Of a stretch of 64,000 nt of DNA, positions 46,646 to 55,912 are shown piece by piece (positions within the stretch are counted from its first letter, which is position 1; each line of letters begins with the position of its first letter). The DNA is from Celeribacter naphthalenivorans. Lineage in GTDB: Bacteria > Pseudomonadota > Alphaproteobacteria > Rhodobacterales > Rhodobacteraceae. Position numbers and translations under genes: made by a program. The stretch lies in the NCBI RefSeq assembly GCF_020524585.1, contig NZ_JAIVLK010000005.1:186001-250000 (forward strand), read 5' to 3'. The notes under the pieces are model-generated. The model did not search any database. It saw nothing but the letters and a program-made list of their open reading frames with translations, and was not told the DNA's origin.

Positions 46646-48082
46646 ATGACCTCTACTGACTTTTCCACCGTCCTGCCGGAAGTTCTCCTCGCCATCTACG
46701 GCATGGCGGCGCTCTTGTTCGCCGTCTACACCGGCAAGGACAAACTCGCGGCTCTGATCACTTGGGTGACCGCCGCTGTCTTCGTCATCATCGCTTTGAT
46801 GATCGGCTTGGGCGGCGAGGGTTCGCGCGCAGCCTTTGGTGGCATGTTCATCGACGATGCGTTTTCGCGTTTCGGCAAAGTGGGCATCTTGCTTTCGGGC
46901 GCTGCTGTGCTGGTGATGTCCTACGACTTCTTGGACAAACGCGGTTTCGCGAAGTTCGAATACCCGATCCTCGTGCTGTTCTCCACGATTGGCATGATGG
47001 TGATGGTCTCCGCGGGCGATCTGATGGCGCTGTATCTGGGCCTCGAGCTGATGTCTCTGGCGCTCTATGTCATCGCATCCTTCCGCCGCGACAGCGTGAA
47101 ATCCACCGAAGCGGGCCTCAAGTATTTCGTGCTGGGCTCTCTGTCCTCGGGCCTTTTGCTTTACGGCTCGTCCTTGGTTTACGGCTTCTCCGGCACCACC
47201 TCTTTCGCGGGCATCATCTCTGTCGTGCAGAACGACGTGCCGGTGGGCGTGCTCTTTGGCCTCGTCTTCGTGATGACCGGCCTTGCGTTCAAAGTCTCCG
47301 CCGTGCCGTTCCACATGTGGACCCCGGACGTTTACGAAGGCGCTCCGACGCCGACCACCGCCTTCTTTGCCACCGCACCGAAACTCGCCGCCATGGGCCT
47401 CTTCGCCCGCGTGCTGCATGACGCGTTCGGCGGCATCGTTGGCGATTGGCAACAGGTTCTGGCCGTCATCGCCGTGGCCTCCATGTTCTTGGGTGCCATC
47501 GCAGGGATCGGTCAGAAGAACATCAAACGTCTGATGGCCTATTCTTCGATCTCCCACATGGGTTTCGCGCTCATGGGACTCGCGGCGGGCAATGCCGAAG
47601 GCGTGCAATCCGCGCTGATTTACATGGCGATCTACGTGACGATGAACATCGGCACCTTCGCCTTCATCATGACGATGGAGCGGGACGGCAAACCTGTCAC
47701 CGACATCTCCGCGCTGAACCTCTACTGGCGCAATTCGCCGACGAAGGCTCTGGCCCTTTTGGTCCTGATGTTCTCGCTCGCAGGTGTGCCGCCGATGCTC
47801 GGCTTCTTCGGCAAACTGGCGGTGCTTCAGGCCGCATGGGGCGCGGGGCTTGTCTATCTCGCCGTCTTCGGCGTGATCGCCTCCGTGATCGGCGCTTTCT
47901 ACTACCTGCGCATCGTCTACTACATGTATTTCGGTGCCGAGACCGATCCGCTCGACAAAGTGTCAAGCCCGGTCACCTTCGCGCTTCTGACTCTTTCCGC
48001 TCTGATCATGCTTGTCGGTATCGTCAACATGTTCGGTGTCGAGGGGATGGCGGCGCTTGCGGCGGATGCGCTGGTCAAGTGA
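46646..48082 (+). CDS. nuoN: NADH-quinone oxidoreductase subunit N
   Basis: A 478-residue antiporter-like subunit. [37 protein letters not shown] and [19 protein letters not shown] are conserved. The ATG at 46646 follows AAAGGACACCGGGAT; an in-frame ATG at 46619 overlaps nuoM. It completes the 14-subunit set and overlaps birA by GTGA. Confidence 0.96.
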   Translation: MTSTDFSTVLPEVLLAIYGMAALLFAVYTGKDKLAALITWVTAAVFVIIALMIGLGGEGSRAAFGGMFIDDAFSRFGKVGILLSGAAVLVMSYDFLDKRGFAKFEYPILVLFSTIGMMVMVSAGDLMALYLGLELMSLALYVIASFRRDSVKSTEAGLKYFVLGSLSSGLLLYGSSLVYGFSGTTSFAGIISVVQNDVPVGVLFGLVFVMTGLAFKVSAVPFHMWTPDVYEGAPTPTTAFFATAPKLAAMGLFARVLHDAFGGIVGDWQQVLAVIAVASMFLGAIAGIGQKNIKRLMAYSSISHMGFALMGLAAGNAEGVQSALIYMAIYVTMNIGTFAFIMTMERDGKPVTDISALNLYWRNSPTKALALLVLMFSLAGVPPMLGFFGKLAVLQAAWGAGLVYLAVFGVIASVIGAFYYLRIVYYMYFGAETDPLDKVSSPVTFALLTLSALIMLVGIVNMFGVEGMAALAADALVK

Positions 48083-48828
48083 GCCCCGCAGACAGTCATA
48101 CATGGCCCGCAGGCTTAGGACGCACCGTCCTCGCCTCCGTGGACAGCACCATGTCGGAGGCCGCGCGTGTCGCGGCCTCTTCCACATTTCCGCAATGGAT
48201 CATGGCCCAGACCCAGACGGCGGCGCACGGACGTCGCGGACGCCCTTGGACCATGCCGGAGGGCAACTTCGCAGCGACCCTGTTGATGTTCCCGCAGGAA
48301 CGGCCCGAGCTGATCGCGCTGCGCAGTTTCGTCGCCTCTCTGGCGCTCTATGACGCCTTCGTCGCCGTTACCGGGCGGCCTGATCCGTTTTCGCTTAAAT
48401 GGCCCAACGACGTGCTTTTGAACGGCGGCAAGGTCGCGGGCATTCTGTTGGAGCGCGGCACCTCACATCTGGCCATCGGCATCGGCATCAACCTCGCCGA
48501 AGCGCCGCCACTGTCCATGGTCGAAGAGGGGGCAACACCGCCCGTCTCCTTGGCGCATGAGACCGGCGCCTTGGTGGCGCCCGAGGAGTTTCTGGACCTG
48601 CTTGCGCCGTCCTATGCCCATTGGGAGGCGCAATTCACCACCTACGGCTTTGCCCCGATCCGCGAGGCTTGGCTCGCGCGTGCGGCGCGTTTGGGCACCG
48701 AAATCCGGGCCCGCACCATGCGGGAGACCCATCACGGCACGTTCGAAACCGTGGACGCCTTTGGCAATCTCGTGCTGGCCACCTCCAAGGGCAAGCTCAC
48801 CATCCCAGCCGCAGAGGTCTATTTCTGA
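48079..48828 (+). CDS. birA: Biotin--[acetyl-CoA-carboxylase] ligase
   Basis: A 249-residue ligase that attaches biotin to carrier proteins. The catalytic loop GRRGRPW is at residues 51-57 and [19 protein letters not shown] follows near 110. It lacks the N-terminal DNA-binding domain of E. coli BirA, so it is the monofunctional type and not a repressor. The start is GTG at 48079, overlapping the nuoN stop. Its stop overlaps the coaX ATG by one base, so expression is tied to the nuo array. Confidence 0.92.
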   Translation: MSPADSHTWPAGLGRTVLASVDSTMSEAARVAASSTFPQWIMAQTQTAAHGRRGRPWTMPEGNFAATLLMFPQERPELIALRSFVASLALYDAFVAVTGRPDPFSLKWPNDVLLNGGKVAGILLERGTSHLAIGIGINLAEAPPLSMVEEGATPPVSLAHETGALVAPEEFLDLLAPSYAHWEAQFTTYGFAPIREAWLARAARLGTEIRARTMRETHHGTFETVDAFGNLVLATSKGKLTIPAAEVYF

Positions 48829-49607
48829 TGCTTCTCTGTATCGACACCGGCAACACCAACACGGTCTTTTCCATCTGGAACGGTCGTGAGTTCATCGCCA
48901 CATGGCGCACCTCGACCGAGCACCAGCGCACCGCGGATCAGTATTACGTCTGGCTCTCGACCCTGATGAATTTTCAGAAGATCGAGGCGGATATTTCCGA
49001 GGTGATCATCTCATCTACGGTGCCGCGCGTGGTGTTCAACCTGCGGGTTTTGGCGAACCGCTATTTCAACTGTCGTCCCCTCGTGGTCGGCAAACCCGAA
49101 TGCCTCCTGCCGCATATGCCGCGCGTCGATGAGGGCACCACTGTGGGCCCCGACCGTCTGGTGAACTCCGCAGGCGCCTTTGACCGCTTTGGCGGCGATC
49201 TCATCGTGGTGGATTTCGGCACGGCGACCACCTTCGACGTGGTGGCCGAGGATGGCGCTTATGTCGGCGGCGTGATCTCTCCCGGTGTGAACACCTCGCT
49301 CGAAAGTCTCCACCTCAAGGCCGCCGCTCTGCCGCATGTCGATGTAACCATGCCGGAGAAGGTCATCGGCACCAACACGGTCGCCTGTATGCAATCGGGG
49401 GTGTTTTGGGGCTATATCGGCCTCGTGCGCGAGACATGTAACCGCATCAAGGCCGAATATGGCCGTCCGATGCAGGTGATTTCGACCGGAGGCCTTGCGC
49501 CGCTCTTCGATCAGGGTCACAAACTCTTTGACCATTTCGACGAATTTCTGACGATCCACGGCCTTGTCGTGATCCACAACTATAACAAGGACATGGGCAA
49601 CACATGA
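48828..49607 (+). CDS. coaX: Type III pantothenate kinase
   Basis: A 259-residue kinase for the first step of coenzyme A synthesis. The phosphate-binding DTGNTN motif lies at residues 6-11, and GPDRLVNSAGAFDRFGGD and VVDFGTATTFDVV carry the pantothenate and metal contacts. The ATG shares a base with the birA stop, and the gene overlaps RNase J by ATGA. Confidence 0.95.
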   Translation: MLLCIDTGNTNTVFSIWNGREFIATWRTSTEHQRTADQYYVWLSTLMNFQKIEADISEVIISSTVPRVVFNLRVLANRYFNCRPLVVGKPECLLPHMPRVDEGTTVGPDRLVNSAGAFDRFGGDLIVVDFGTATTFDVVAEDGAYVGGVISPGVNTSLESLHLKAAALPHVDVTMPEKVIGTNTVACMQSGVFWGYIGLVRETCNRIKAEYGRPMQVISTGGLAPLFDQGHKLFDHFDEFLTIHGLVVIHNYNKDMGNT

Positions 49608-51265
49608 GCGAACGTCTTCTCTATCTCCCTCTGGGGGGCGCCGGCGAGATCGGCATGAACTGCTATGTCTATGGCTACGGGCCTGCGGATCAGGAACGTT
49701 TCATCGTCATCGATTTGGGCGTCACCTTCCCCTCGATGGATGGCACGCCTGGCGTCGATCTGATCTTCGCCGATGTCGCCTGGCTCGAAGAGCGCAAGGA
49801 CCGCATCGACGGCATTTTCATCACCCATGCGCACGAAGATCACGTCGGTGCCGTCGGCCATCTCTGGCCGCGCCTCGACGCGCCGATCTATGCCCGCGCT
49901 TTCACCGCCCATCTGGCGCGTCTGAAATTCGAAGAGCACGGCCATGACGAGTTGCAGATCAAAACCGTCTCCGCCTGGCCCGAACAGATCAACGTCGGCC
50001 CCTTCACGGTGGGCTTTGTGCCGATTTCGCACTCGATCCCGGAATCCTCCGCGCTTGTGATCGACAGCCCGGCAGGCCGCGTGATCCATACCGGCGACTT
50101 CAAAACCGACGAAAACCCGGTGGTGGGCGAGCCTTTCGACCGCGCCCTGTTTGAAGAGATTGCCAAGAACGGCGTCAAAGCGCTGGTCTGTGATTCCACC
50201 AATGTGTTCTCGCCCAATCCGGGCCGCTCCGAGTCCGAGGTCATCGGCCCGCTGACCGATTTGATTTCCTCGCTCGACGGCATGGTGGCGGCGACCACAT
50301 TTGCCTCGAACATCGCGCGGGTGAAGACGCTGGCCGAAGCCGGGTCCAAAGCCGGGCGTTCCGTGGTCCTTCTGGGCCGCGCCATGCGTCGGATGATCAC
50401 GGCGGCGATCGAGACCGGCATCATCTCCGATTTCCCGAAAACCGTCTCGCCGGAAAATGCCGCCGATATTCCGCATGAAAATCTCATGCTGCTCACGACC
50501 GGGTCGCAAGGTGAACATCGTGCGGCCACCGCACAGCTGTCGCGCGGCAAATACCTTGGCCTCAAGATGGCCGAGGGCGACACGATGATTTTCTCCTCGA
50601 AAACCATCCCCGGCAATGAGGTCTCCGTCGGGCGTATTCTCAATGCGTTCTCGGAAATGGGTGTCGATACGATCTCTGGCCGCGATGACATTCACGTCTC
50701 TGGTCACGCCAACCGCCCCGATTTGGCGCTGATGCATGAGATCGTCAAGCCGCAGGTCGTGATCCCGATGCATGGCGAACACCGCCACCTGCGCGAACAT
50801 GCGAAACTCGCGGAAAGCAATGGATTCACCGCCATCGTGGCGCCCAACGGCGTCGGCGTGGATCTGTCCGGCAACGCGCCCCGCGTGGTCGAATATATCG
50901 AAACCGGGCGCACCTATCTCGATGGCTCGATCCAGATCGGGGCGCTCGATGGCATCGTGCGCGACCGTATCCGCATGGCCCTCAATGGCCTCGTCGTGGC
51001 CACTGTGATCATTGAGGATGACGAGCCGCTGGGCGATTGCTGGTGTGAGCTGCGCGGCCTGCCGGAAACCGGCCTGTCGCGCGCACCTCTGGTCGATGTG
51101 CTCGAAGAGGATGTGAACCAGTTCCTGATGCGGGCGAAACCCAAGACGCTGTCGGATGATGACAAGATCGAAGAGGAAATGCGCCGTATCATTCGTCGCA
51201 CAACGCAAGAGGAAGTCGGCAAAAAGCCCGAGGTCCAGATCATCATTTCGCGCCTGTCGAGCTGA
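49604..51265 (+). CDS. rnj: Ribonuclease J
   Basis: A 553-residue metallo-beta-lactamase/beta-CASP nuclease acting in RNA decay and rRNA maturation. The metal motif is H75-A-H77-E-D79-H80, with further ligands in HTGDFK and the CASP residues in the DSTNVFSPNPGRSESEV region. The C-terminal RNase J domain is present. It is the last gene of the long nuo array, overlaps coaX by 4 bp and is followed by a terminator. Confidence 0.94.
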   Translation: MSERLLYLPLGGAGEIGMNCYVYGYGPADQERFIVIDLGVTFPSMDGTPGVDLIFADVAWLEERKDRIDGIFITHAHEDHVGAVGHLWPRLDAPIYARAFTAHLARLKFEEHGHDELQIKTVSAWPEQINVGPFTVGFVPISHSIPESSALVIDSPAGRVIHTGDFKTDENPVVGEPFDRALFEEIAKNGVKALVCDSTNVFSPNPGRSESEVIGPLTDLISSLDGMVAATTFASNIARVKTLAEAGSKAGRSVVLLGRAMRRMITAAIETGIISDFPKTVSPENAADIPHENLMLLTTGSQGEHRAATAQLSRGKYLGLKMAEGDTMIFSSKTIPGNEVSVGRILNAFSEMGVDTISGRDDIHVSGHANRPDLALMHEIVKPQVVIPMHGEHRHLREHAKLAESNGFTAIVAPNGVGVDLSGNAPRVVEYIETGRTYLDGSIQIGALDGIVRDRIRMALNGLVVATVIIEDDEPLGDCWCELRGLPETGLSRAPLVDVLEEDVNQFLMRAKPKTLSDDDKIEEEMRRIIRRTTQEEVGKKPEVQIIISRLSS

Positions 51266-51295
51266 TTTGAGCGCCTTTACAGCCATGTTTTGGAC

Positions 51296-51325
51296 GGCAG
51301 AGGTCTCTCCTCTGCCTTCTTCTTT
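51296..51325 (+). terminator. Terminator of the nuo-birA-coaX-rnj array
   Basis: GGCAGAGG pairs perfectly with CCTCTGCC around TCTCT, followed by TTCTTCTTTTCTT. It lies 30 bp after the rnj stop and points along the operon. Confidence 0.82.
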
Positions 51326-51330
51326 TCTTC

Positions 51331-51363
51331 GGCGTTAAGGTTAATCTGATTAAGGTTAACGCC
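51331..51363. promoter_or_regulatory. 33-bp two-tier palindrome behind rnj
   Basis: Outer arms GGCGTTAA and TTAACGCC and inner arms TTAATC and GATTAA (centre T) are perfect; only the GG/GG pairs between tiers mismatch. The same bases also give two direct copies of TTAAGGTTAA. No T tract follows. A dimer- or tetramer-binding site is possible; the protein is unknown. Confidence 0.45.
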
Positions 51364-51388
51364 GAGGAGAGCGCGACATGCGCCGGTG

Positions 51389-51412
51389 TTTCCTTTGCTG
51401 CAGCAAATACTC
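51389..51412 (-). repeat. GAGTATTT-headed short repeat, copy 2
   Basis: Read on the minus strand: GAGTATTT, then GCTGCAGCAAAGGAAA. It lies 60 bp beyond the stop of the helicase gene on the same strand. The core TTTGCTGCAGCAAA is also a perfect 14-bp palindrome. Confidence 0.5.
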
Positions 51413-51414
51413 AA

Positions 51415-51447
51415 AAGAAAACCCGCGCTTTCAGGCGCGGGTTTTTC
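51415..51447. terminator. Bidirectional terminator between rnj and the DEAD-box helicase
   Basis: ACCCGCGC (51421-51428) pairs with GCGCGGGT (51435-51442). TTTTT follows on the plus strand and GGGTTTTCTTTT on the minus strand, so it can stop the helicase transcript as well as read-through from rnj. Confidence 0.8.
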
Positions 51448-51471
51448 AATTCGGGTTCCGGTCGGCCAGAC

Positions 51472-52935
51472 TTATCCCGCCTGACGTTCCTCAAAGCTCA
51501 GCGCGATGAAAGAGGGCAGGTGGTCGCCAAGGCCCACGACCTTGTCATCCTCTTTGCGGCCACGGCCACGACGATGTTGCGGCTTTTGATCTGAGCTGTG
51601 GTCGGATTTGTGCTCCGGTTTGGTCTCAGATTTCGGCGGCGTGGTGCTGCGATCCTGGTGAGATTCGTCTGCCTGATCCGCGGTTTTGACCTCATCCGAT
51701 TTGTCCGACCGACGACGACGCGAGCGCGTGCGTTTCGGTTTTTCGGAGATGGTCTCATCGCTCTCAGGCGTCTCATCCGCCACGGTCCCAAGCGGGTTCT
51801 CCAGACGCGGAATTTCCTTGGCGATCAGCGCTTCGACATCGGCGAAATTCTTTTCGTCGCGCGGCTCGCAGATCATGATCGCCTTGCCATCCCGCCCGGC
51901 GCGGCCCGTGCGGCCGATGCGGTGCACATAGTCCTCGGCATGGCCGGGCACGTCAAAGTTGAACACATGGGTCACGGAGGCCACGTCAAGCCCGCGTGCG
52001 GCGACGTCAGAGGCCACAAGGATCTTGATCTCGCCATTGCGGAATTTCTCCAGCGTAGCGTTCCGTTGGCTCTGGTCCAGATCACCGTGAATCGGCGAAG
52101 CCTGATAACCGTATTTGTTCAAAGACTTGGAGACGATATCGACATCCGTCTTGCGGTTGCAAAAGATGATGCCGTTTTGCAGCTTTTCACCCTCGGCGTC
52201 GATCAACGCGCGCAGAAGTTTGCGTTTTTCACTGGCCGCACGGTCGCGGCGCGAGCCTTTGAACATCACCACGCTTTGCGCGATATTTTCGCCAGAGGTC
52301 GCCTGACGCGCCACTTCAATGCGGGCAGGGGCCGAGAGGAAGGTGTTGGTGATCCGCTCAATCTCCGGTGCCATCGTGGCGGAGAAGAATAGGGTCTGAC
52401 GGGTGAAGGGGGTGAGGCCAAAGATGCGTTCGATGTCGGGGATGAACCCCATGTCGAGCATCCGGTCGGCCTCGTCCACCACCATGACTTTCACGTCGGA
52501 AAGGATCAGCTTGCCGCGCTCGAAATGGTCGAGCAAACGACCGGGCGTGGCGATCAGCACGTCGACGCCTTTGTCGATCAGCGCGTCTTGTTCCTTAAAG
52601 CTCACGCCACCGATCAACAGCGCCTTCGTCAGCTTCATGTATTTGGTATATTGATCGAAATTCTCGGCCACCTGAGCCGCCAGCTCGCGCGTCGGGCAGA
52701 GCACCAGAGAGCGCGGCATCCGCGCACGTGCCCGGCCACGGGCCAGGTTGGTGATCATCGGCAAAACGAAGGAGGCGGTTTTGCCCGTCCCGGTCTGGGC
52801 GATGCCCAAGACGTCTTTGCCTTCAAGCGCGGGCGGAATGGCGCCAGCTTGAATCGGGGTCGGGCTCTCGTAACCAGCATCTTCGATGGCTTTGAGAACT
52901 TTGGGGGCGAGATTGAGATCGGTGAACTTGGTCAA
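51472..52935 (-). CDS. DEAD/DEAH box RNA helicase (RhlE-like)
   Basis: A 487-residue ATP-dependent RNA helicase. All core motifs are present: Q motif in YESPTPIQAGAIP, AQTGTGKT (motif I), DEADRMLDMGF (II), FFSATM (III) and HRIGRTGRAGR (VI). A long basic tail from about residue 400 holds Arg/Lys-rich stretches such as KRTRSRRRRS and HRRGRGRK, likely for RNA binding. I prefer a TTG start at 52935 (LTKFTDLNLAPKV), with AAAGG upstream at good spacing. The ATG at 53088 would add an unlikely 51-residue leader. Confidence 0.9.
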   Translation of the reverse strand: MTKFTDLNLAPKVLKAIEDAGYESPTPIQAGAIPPALEGKDVLGIAQTGTGKTASFVLPMITNLARGRARARMPRSLVLCPTRELAAQVAENFDQYTKYMKLTKALLIGGVSFKEQDALIDKGVDVLIATPGRLLDHFERGKLILSDVKVMVVDEADRMLDMGFIPDIERIFGLTPFTRQTLFFSATMAPEIERITNTFLSAPARIEVARQATSGENIAQSVVMFKGSRRDRAASEKRKLLRALIDAEGEKLQNGIIFCNRKTDVDIVSKSLNKYGYQASPIHGDLDQSQRNATLEKFRNGEIKILVASDVAARGLDVASVTHVFNFDVPGHAEDYVHRIGRTGRAGRDGKAIMICEPRDEKNFADVEALIAKEIPRLENPLGTVADETPESDETISEKPKRTRSRRRRSDKSDEVKTADQADESHQDRSTTPPKSETKPEHKSDHSSDQKPQHRRGRGRKEDDKVVGLGDHLPSFIALSFEERQAG

Positions 52936-53158
52936 ATTGTACCTTTCGCGATGTTGCGGCTGTGAAGTGGCCGCAAAACCCCGCGCGGCCCGCCCGGCCA
53001 TATTGCCGAGGCGTCTTTGGGCGCTCTCATACGCTTCAATCACAAAAAGGTCAAGGAATGCTGAATTTTCGGAGTTAAAGCCCCTCAAGGAACCTTTCGG
53101 CTGGGCATTTCGTTATCCAAGACACCCACATCACCGTCTCAGGAAAAGGAGCCGCGAT

Positions 53159-53578
53159 ATGATTAAGAAATACGGGACCGCCGAATGGCGTGGAGGTTTG
53201 AAAGAAGGCAAGGGGGTGATTTCGACCCAAAGCGGTGCGCTCTCTGAGCAGCCCTATGGCTTCAACACGCGCTTCGAGGATAAGCCGGGCACCAATCCGG
53301 AGGAGTTGATCGGCGCCGCGCATGCCGGGTGTTTCTCGATGGCTCTGTCCAATATTTTGGGCGAGGACGGCATCGTGCCCGATAAAATCGAAACGCGCTC
53401 GACCATCTTTCTCTCGATGGAGGATGGCCCGAAAGTGGTTCGCGCCCATCTCGATGTAAAACTCTCGGCAGAGGCGGATGAGGCCGCGCTCAAAGCGGCC
53501 GCCGAGAAGGCCGAAAAAGGGTGCCCGATCTCGCAACTTCTGGATTGTGAGATCACCATGGATTTGGACATTCTCTGA
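53159..53578 (+). CDS. OsmC family peroxiredoxin-like protein
   Basis: A 139-residue protein of the OsmC family, which reduces organic hydroperoxides with a pair of cysteines. C58 in GAAHAGCFSMAL and C122 in EKGCPISQLLD are the expected redox pair, and the N-terminal TAEWRGGLKEGKGVIST block is typical. The ATG at 53159 follows AAAAGGAGCCGCGAT. It is divergent from the helicase and ends at its own terminator. Confidence 0.92.
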   Translation: MIKKYGTAEWRGGLKEGKGVISTQSGALSEQPYGFNTRFEDKPGTNPEELIGAAHAGCFSMALSNILGEDGIVPDKIETRSTIFLSMEDGPKVVRAHLDVKLSAEADEAALKAAAEKAEKGCPISQLLDCEITMDLDIL

Positions 53579-53590
53579 CGTTCGACGACA

Positions 53591-53621
53591 AAACGCCGCC
53601 TCTTGCGGGGCGGCGTTTTTC
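53591..53621. terminator. Bidirectional terminator after the OsmC gene
   Basis: AAACGCCGCC pairs perfectly with GGCGGCGTTT around an 8-base loop, with TTTTT after it on the plus strand and a T-rich run on the minus strand. It separates the OsmC gene from the convergent secreted-protein gene. Confidence 0.85.
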
Positions 53622-53648
53622 GAATAATATCAATGGATTGGAGGGGCT

Positions 53649-54113
53649 TCAGGAGCCGGTAATGACGGCATTCTGAAGCACGGCCGCTTGCCAGGTTTCC
53701 GGGTCCAGAACCGGCATCATATCGCCCTTGATGGTGACGCGTGCGCCTTCTTCGAGGCCTTGGATCGGGCTGTTCAGGCTGACTTGAACAGAGGCGCCGT
53801 GTTCGCCGCTGCCGCAGAACGGGCAGAGCCCCATGTCGGAGACAAGGATCAGCTCGCTGATGTCGGCCCCCGGTGTCAGAGGCACGGCATAGCCCGTCAG
53901 CTCCATGCCCTTCACGCCGTTTTTCAGCCGCTCGGGAAAGCCCTTTTTGACCTCATAGGTGGTCTCGGTGACCACCTCGTCAATCGTGATGCCTTGCAAA
54001 AGATCCCAGCCGGACGCCTCCGCGAAGACGGGGAGGGCCGTGGAGGTCAGGCTGGCGGTCATGCCTGCAGTCAAGGCGAGGCGGCTTACAGGGCTCATCA
54101 CTATTACTTTCAT
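53649..54113 (-). CDS. Secreted protein with a CPFC motif (DUF3299-like layout)
   Basis: A 154-residue protein with a signal peptide (cleavage near PVFAEA, residue 32). A small beta-rich domain follows with GMELTGYAVPLTPGADISE and then LGLC-type LVSDMGLCPFCGSGEH, with C97 and C100 in a CxxC. The order (GYAVPL, then a cysteine loop, then V.V) resembles DUF3299 periplasmic proteins, but the match is by eye. It may handle metal or disulfides outside the cytoplasm. Its gene lies 84 bp downstream of prfC. Confidence 0.6.
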   Translation of the reverse strand: MKVIVMSPVSRLALTAGMTASLTSTALPVFAEASGWDLLQGITIDEVVTETTYEVKKGFPERLKNGVKGMELTGYAVPLTPGADISELILVSDMGLCPFCGSGEHGASVQVSLNSPIQGLEEGARVTIKGDMMPVLDPETWQAAVLQNAVITGS

Positions 54114-54139
54114 AGTTGTGCGTTTGGGCGAGAGGCTAC

Positions 54140-54180
54140 CCGACCCGCCAGAGGATGGGAATCCCCATCTGGCAGGTCGG
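54140..54180 (-). other. Long hairpin between prfC and the CPFC protein gene
   Basis: Three stacked stems, CCGACC/GGTCGG, GCCAG/CTGGC and ATGGG/CCCAT, separated by small mismatches. There is no T tract on the minus strand, so it is not a standard terminator. It may attenuate or protect the transcript. Confidence 0.4.
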
Positions 54181-54197
54181 CAAAAAATCGCAGCTGA

Positions 54198-55805
54198 TTA
54201 CACCATCATCTCTTTTGTCGCGGACAAGGTCAGCTCCGGGTAATCGCGCTCAATCCGGTCGATGTCCCATTGCAGGCGTGTCAAAAACACCGGATCGCCG
54301 TCGTGGTCATAGGAAATATGCTGTTTGTTCGCGTTGATAAACTTGTCCAATTCCAACTTCGGACCGGTCACCCAGCGCGCAGATGTGAATTGAGATGCAT
54401 CAAATCGAACAGGCAGCCCGTATTCCAACTCGATCCGGCTGGCCAGCACTTCGAACTGAAGCGCGCCGACAACGCCGACGATGAAGCCGGAGCCAATGGC
54501 CGGTTTGAACACTTTCGCGGCGCCTTCTTCGGCGAATTGCATGAGGGCTTTCTCGAGATGTTTCGCTTTCATCGGATCGCCCGCGCGCACACCTTGCAAA
54601 AGCTCAGGCGCAAAGCTCGGAATGCCGGTCACGCGAATGTCCTCGCCCTCGGTCAGCGTATCACCGATGCGCAATTGCCCATGGTTCGGAATGCCGATGA
54701 TGTCGCCCGCCCAGGCCTCTTCGGCCAGCTCCCGGTCGGAGGCCAGAAACAGCACCGGGTTCGAGATCGCCATCGGCTTTTTCGAGCGCACATGGGTCAG
54801 TTTCATCCCGCGTTTGAAATGCCCGGCGGCCAAACGCACGAACGCCACGCGGTCGCGGTGTTTCGGGTCCATATTGGCCTGAACCTTGAACACATAGCCC
54901 ATGACTTTTTTCTCATCGGGGCTGATCGCGCGCGGTGTGGCCTTTTGTGGCTGCGGCACGGGACCGAATTTTGCGATGCCGTCCATCAGTTCCTGCACAC
55001 CAAAGGAGTTGATCGCGGAGCCGAACCAGATCGGCGTCAATGTCCCGTCGAGGAACGCCTGACGGTCAAACGGCGGCAACAGCTCGCGCGCCATTTCCAG
55101 CTCTTCCTTGAGCTGCTCCAGCAGATGCGCGGGCACATGCTCGGCCAGTTTCGGGTCGTCCAATCCTTCGATCTTGATGCTCTCGGCCACCTTGTTGCGG
55201 TCGGCCCGGTCCATCAGTTCGAGACGGTCGTTCAACACGTCATAACAGCCCAAGAAATCCCGCCCGACACCGATCGGCCAAGAGGCGGGCGTCACGTCAA
55301 TCGCAAGGTTTTCCTGAATTTCGTCAATGATCTCAATCGTATCGCGGCTTTCGCGGTCCATCTTGTTACAAAACGTCAGGATCGGCAGATCGCGCATCCG
55401 GCAGACTTCAAAGAGTTTCTGCGTCTGGCTTTCCACGCCCTTCGCGCCGTCGATCACCATGATTGCCGCATCCACTGCGGTGAGCGTGCGGTAGGTGTCC
55501 TCGGAAAAATCCGAGTGACCGGGGGTGTCGACAAGGTTGAACCGATAGCCCGAAAAATCAAAAGACATCGCAGAGGCCGACACGGAAATCCCGCGGTCCT
55601 TTTCCATCTGCATGAAGTCCGAGCGCGTGCGCCGCGCTTCGCCTTTGGCGCGCACCTGACCGGCCATCTGGATCGCGCCCCCGTACAACAGGAATTTCTC
55701 CGTCAACGTCGTCTTACCGGCGTCCGGGTGCGAGATGATGGCGAAGGTCCGGCGACGAGCAATCTCCGGCGGCAATTCGGGGGCGTTATGCGAGCGATCC
55801 AACAT
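54198..55805 (-). CDS. prfC: Peptide chain release factor 3
   Basis: A 535-residue GTPase that recycles RF1 and RF2 from the ribosome after termination. The G1 loop SHPDAGKTTLTE lies near residue 27, followed by DTPGHSDFSEDTYR (G3) and FCNKMDRESRD (G4). Residues from about 300 on form domain II and the RF3-specific C-terminal domain. The length fits the family (529 in E. coli). It appears to stand alone. Confidence 0.95.
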   Translation of the reverse strand: MLDRSHNAPELPPEIARRRTFAIISHPDAGKTTLTEKFLLYGGAIQMAGQVRAKGEARRTRSDFMQMEKDRGISVSASAMSFDFSGYRFNLVDTPGHSDFSEDTYRTLTAVDAAIMVIDGAKGVESQTQKLFEVCRMRDLPILTFCNKMDRESRDTIEIIDEIQENLAIDVTPASWPIGVGRDFLGCYDVLNDRLELMDRADRNKVAESIKIEGLDDPKLAEHVPAHLLEQLKEELEMARELLPPFDRQAFLDGTLTPIWFGSAINSFGVQELMDGIAKFGPVPQPQKATPRAISPDEKKVMGYVFKVQANMDPKHRDRVAFVRLAAGHFKRGMKLTHVRSKKPMAISNPVLFLASDRELAEEAWAGDIIGIPNHGQLRIGDTLTEGEDIRVTGIPSFAPELLQGVRAGDPMKAKHLEKALMQFAEEGAAKVFKPAIGSGFIVGVVGALQFEVLASRIELEYGLPVRFDASQFTSARWVTGPKLELDKFINANKQHISYDHDGDPVFLTRLQWDIDRIERDYPELTLSATKEMMV

Positions 55806-55888
55806 GCGCGTTCATATACGCGCGGGCGGCATTCCCGGCAATGGGCAAAGACGCATGACACAGAACCTGTGCGATGTGCGGTGCCCTG

Positions 55889-55912
55889 TTTCCTTTGCTG
55901 TCAGAAATACTC
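55889..55912 (-). repeat. GAGTATTT-headed short repeat, copy 3
   Basis: On the minus strand GAGTATTT, then CTGACAGCAAAGGAAA, beginning within the stop codon of the Hint-domain gene (TGAGTATTT). It is almost the same as copy 2 and lies just behind a gene on the same strand. Confidence 0.5.
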
